Positions 62,705 to 64,000 of a DNA stretch of 64,000 nt are shown in pieces. This DNA is from UBA966 sp046350355 (GTDB taxonomy: Bacteria > Planctomycetota > Phycisphaerae > Phycisphaerales > SM1A02). Location: positions 1,302,001 through 1,366,000 of the forward strand of contig JAXMAN010000001.1 of NCBI GenBank assembly GCA_046350355.1. Reading direction: 5' to 3'. Position numbers and translations under genes: made by a program. Position 1 is the stretch's first letter, and every line of letters begins with the position of its first letter. Below the pieces are notes generated by a model. It searched no databases. It was not told where the DNA came from and saw nothing but the letters and a program-made list of their open reading frames with translations.

Positions 62705-62714
62705 AGGATAAACT
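62705..62714. promoter_or_regulatory. interlocked -10 elements for fabZ (minus) and the H1-like gene (plus)
   Basis: AGGATAAACT reads TATCCT on the minus strand (62710-62705) and TAAACT on the plus strand (62709-62714), sharing the central TA. Both genes then have leaders with a Shine-Dalgarno site. Confidence 0.4.
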
Positions 62715-62736
62715 CTGCGCCAGCGTTGCGGCAGGG

Positions 62737-62755
62737 GGGGGTGACCCCCGTTTTT
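62737..62755 (+). terminator. terminator-like hairpin early in the H1-like gene leader
   Basis: GGGGG-TGA-CCCCC followed by G and five T, about 16 nt after the predicted start of transcription. It could abort most transcripts or act as an attenuator. Confidence 0.4.
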
Positions 62756-62835
62756 GACGCGCCAGAGGGGGCGATTCCGATGAAAACCGGGAAAGAGGAC
62801 ATTCGGGCGGGTAGGCTTCTCCGGAAGATCATCCC

Positions 62836-62850
62836 CGGGGGTCGCCCCCG
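62836..62850 (+). other. second hairpin in the H1-like gene leader
   Basis: CGGGGG-TCG-CCCCCG, nearly the same sequence as the hairpin at 62737, ends 11 nt before the Shine-Dalgarno AAAGGAG. Confidence 0.5.
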
Positions 62851-62875
62851 ACCGAACCAGCAAAGGAGCCCAGCC

Positions 62876-63070
62876 ATGGAAGCCTACGAGCGCATGAAGA
62901 AGCTGATCGCCGAGGTCGACGACGACATCAAGAAGGCCGTCGGCGGCAACAAGGCGGCGGGCACCCGCGTCCGCAAGACCATGCAGGAGGTCAAGGAGTG
63001 CGCCCAGGCGGTGCGCCAGGACATCCTGAACATGCGCGACTCCTCCGAGGGCGACGGCAAGGGCGACTGA
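62876..63070 (+). CDS. histone H1/Hc1-like small protein
   Basis: 64 residues. AAAGGAG sits 8 nt before the ATG. MEAYERMKKLIAEVDDDIKKAVGGNKAAGTRV (parts) resembles the N-terminal domain of chlamydial Hc1 and its planctomycete homologues, with the helix-forming GNKAAGTRVRK block. It lacks the long lysine-rich tail of Hc1. It probably binds or coats nucleic acid. An in-frame ATG at 62780 would add 32 basic residues; it is less likely because the Shine-Dalgarno fits 62876. Confidence 0.82.
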   Translation: MEAYERMKKLIAEVDDDIKKAVGGNKAAGTRVRKTMQEVKECAQAVRQDILNMRDSSEGDGKGD

Positions 63071-63106
63071 ACCGCGTCACCGAGGGCCGTCCCCGGGTGC
63101 GCCCGG

Positions 63107-63676
63107 TCACGCGCCTTTGGGGACCGCCTTCGCCAACGCCAGGATCTCCCGGAAGGACGGGGCGGCCGCGTCCGCCACGAGTTCGTACATCGCACCCAGG
63201 GTCCCCGTGGGCAGTGCGCCCGCCCGCTCCATCCGGCGGAAGGCGGGCGCGATCTGGTCGGTCTGCCCCGCGGAGATCGCGTCGGTCGCATAGAAGACGG
63301 TCCAGCCCCCGGCGCAGAGGTCCAGCACCGACTGCAGGACGCAGACGTGCGCCTCGACGCCGCAGACGAGGACCGTGGGGCGGTGCTGCGTGCGCAGGAC
63401 GGCGCGGACGCCGTCCACCACCGCGCTGAAGCGGGTCTTCTCCACGACCGTCGCCGTCGGGGGCAGCGCCTCGCGCACCGTGGGGACGGTGTGCCCGAGG
63501 CCGCGCGTGTACTGCTCGGTGCAGATCACGGGCATGCGCAGCAGGCTGGCGGCGCGGCAGAGGGTCGCGCAGTTGGACTCCACGCGCCCCGCGTCGGCGA
63601 TGGTGGGCATGAGCCGCTCCTGCAGGTCGATCACCAGCAGCAGCGTCGAATCGGGGTGCAGGCGGGGAATCGGCAT
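63107..63676 (-). CDS. isochorismatase-family cysteine hydrolase
   Basis: 189 residues. The catalytic triad can be placed: D17 (LVIDLQERL), K80 (VVEKTRFSA) and C112 (VCGVEAHVCVLQS), with the cis-peptide GVEAHVC typical of the family. Members hydrolyse nicotinamide, isochorismate or carbamates; substrate unknown here. It follows purB by 8 bp, so it is probably cotranscribed with it. Confidence 0.9.
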   Translation of the reverse strand: MPIPRLHPDSTLLLVIDLQERLMPTIADAGRVESNCATLCRAASLLRMPVICTEQYTRGLGHTVPTVREALPPTATVVEKTRFSAVVDGVRAVLRTQHRPTVLVCGVEAHVCVLQSVLDLCAGGWTVFYATDAISAGQTDQIAPAFRRMERAGALPTGTLGAMYELVADAAAPSFREILALAKAVPKGA

Positions 63677-63684
63677 GGATTGGC

Positions 63685-64000
63685 TCAGACGCGCAGCGTC
63701 GGCTCGGCGCCGAGGCTCTCGCGGTAGCGGTCGCGGACGGGGGCGACGATGTCGCGCAGGAAGCGGTCCACCTGCTCGGGCGCGCGCCCGACGAAGGCCG
63801 CCGGATCCATCACGCGGTCGAGGTCCAGCCGCGCGAAGATCGGCTCGCCGCGCAGGCGCTGGAGGAGGTCGTTGGGGCGGCCCTGCGACTTCACGGCGTG
63901 GGCGGCCTCCTGGCTGTGGCGGCGGATCACCTCGTGCGCCTCCTGCCGGTCGGCGCCCGCCTGCGTCGCGGCCAGCAGGATCCCCTCGCTGGCCATGAAG
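63685..64000 (-). CDS. purB: adenylosuccinate lyase, C-terminal part (5' end outside window)
   Basis: About 105 residues are visible. MASEGILLAATQAGADRQEAHEVIRRHSQ, then DLLQRLRGEPIF and DPAAFVGRAPEQVDRFL, match the C-terminal domain of adenylosuccinate lyase of the type shared with eukaryotic ADSL. The enzyme splits SAICAR and adenylosuccinate in purine synthesis. The catalytic domain lies beyond the right edge. Confidence 0.88.
   Translation of the reverse strand, partial: FMASEGILLAATQAGADRQEAHEVIRRHSQEAAHAVKSQGRPNDLLQRLRGEPIFARLDLDRVMDPAAFVGRAPEQVDRFLRDIVAPVRDRYRESLGAEPTLRV

Overview
The window is a high-GC (clearly above two thirds G+C by eye) chromosomal segment of a Gram-negative bacterium, most probably a planctomycete of the Phycisphaerae. 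Pointers are a secreted peptidase ending in dockerin-like repeats (DxDxxGxVDGxDLGxLLGxWG), a GyrA whose quinolone region reads HPHGEGVIYPTLV, a 64-residue histone-H1/Hc1-like protein (GNKAAGTRVRK) typical of the Planctomycetes-Chlamydiae group, and Lol, Lpx, BamE-like, TonB-like and ExbD envelope proteins implying an outer membrane. No rRNA, convincing tRNA, CRISPR array, IS element or prophage was seen. I count 56 protein genes, two of them cut by the window edges.

Layout. 1-4517: three paralogous zinc-ribbon membrane proteins around a DUF486 membrane protein. 4534-16242: a long minus-strand block: an unusual P-type ATPase, gpsA, HPr, a PTS EIIA, the ribosome hibernation factor, a MA-type peptidase with PDZ domain, purN, a prolyl oligopeptidase, a beta-propeller protein, map and hutI. 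16267-22202: sixA, a STAS protein, a TPR sulfotransferase, a ChaN-like lipoprotein and an M14 carboxypeptidase. 22248-30145: lolD, lolE, nnrE, a glycosyltransferase, surE, a proline-rich TonB-like protein with ExbD, and a second STAS protein. 30194-38933: gyrA, a TlyA-type methyltransferase, lpxI, a LOG protein, a WecA/MraY-type transferase, an O-antigen-ligase-like protein and a small hypothetical. 38930-52612: dsbD, then nusA-infB-rbfA followed by a degenerate endonuclease-III-like protein, a 1099-residue TPR protein, yebC, a lipoprotein and a TVP38-family protein. 52647-64000: efp, a DUF1573 protein, an M3-like metallopeptidase, a BamE-like lipoprotein, a proline-rich membrane protein, an isolated atpD, a beta-helix protein, manA, fabZ, the H1-like protein, an isochorismatase-fold hydrolase and the end of purB.

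The most striking sequence-level observation is about gene starts. About twenty genes that begin transcription units carry a TAnnnT hexamer 6-10 nt upstream of the start codon, where a -10 promoter element would place the transcription start at or within a few bases of the start codon. Shine-Dalgarno motifs are seen instead mainly on genes that are internal to operons or have visible leaders (infB, fabZ, atpD, the EIIA gene, the H1-like gene). This suggests that leaderless transcription is the rule for first genes here, and the pattern was used to choose several starts. Two divergent gene pairs have interlocked -10 hexamers. Other points of interest are a perfect 32-bp palindrome inside nnrE written in codons rare for this genome, a possible attenuator in a roughly 400-nt nusA leader, and a candidate small RNA between efp and the DUF1573 gene.
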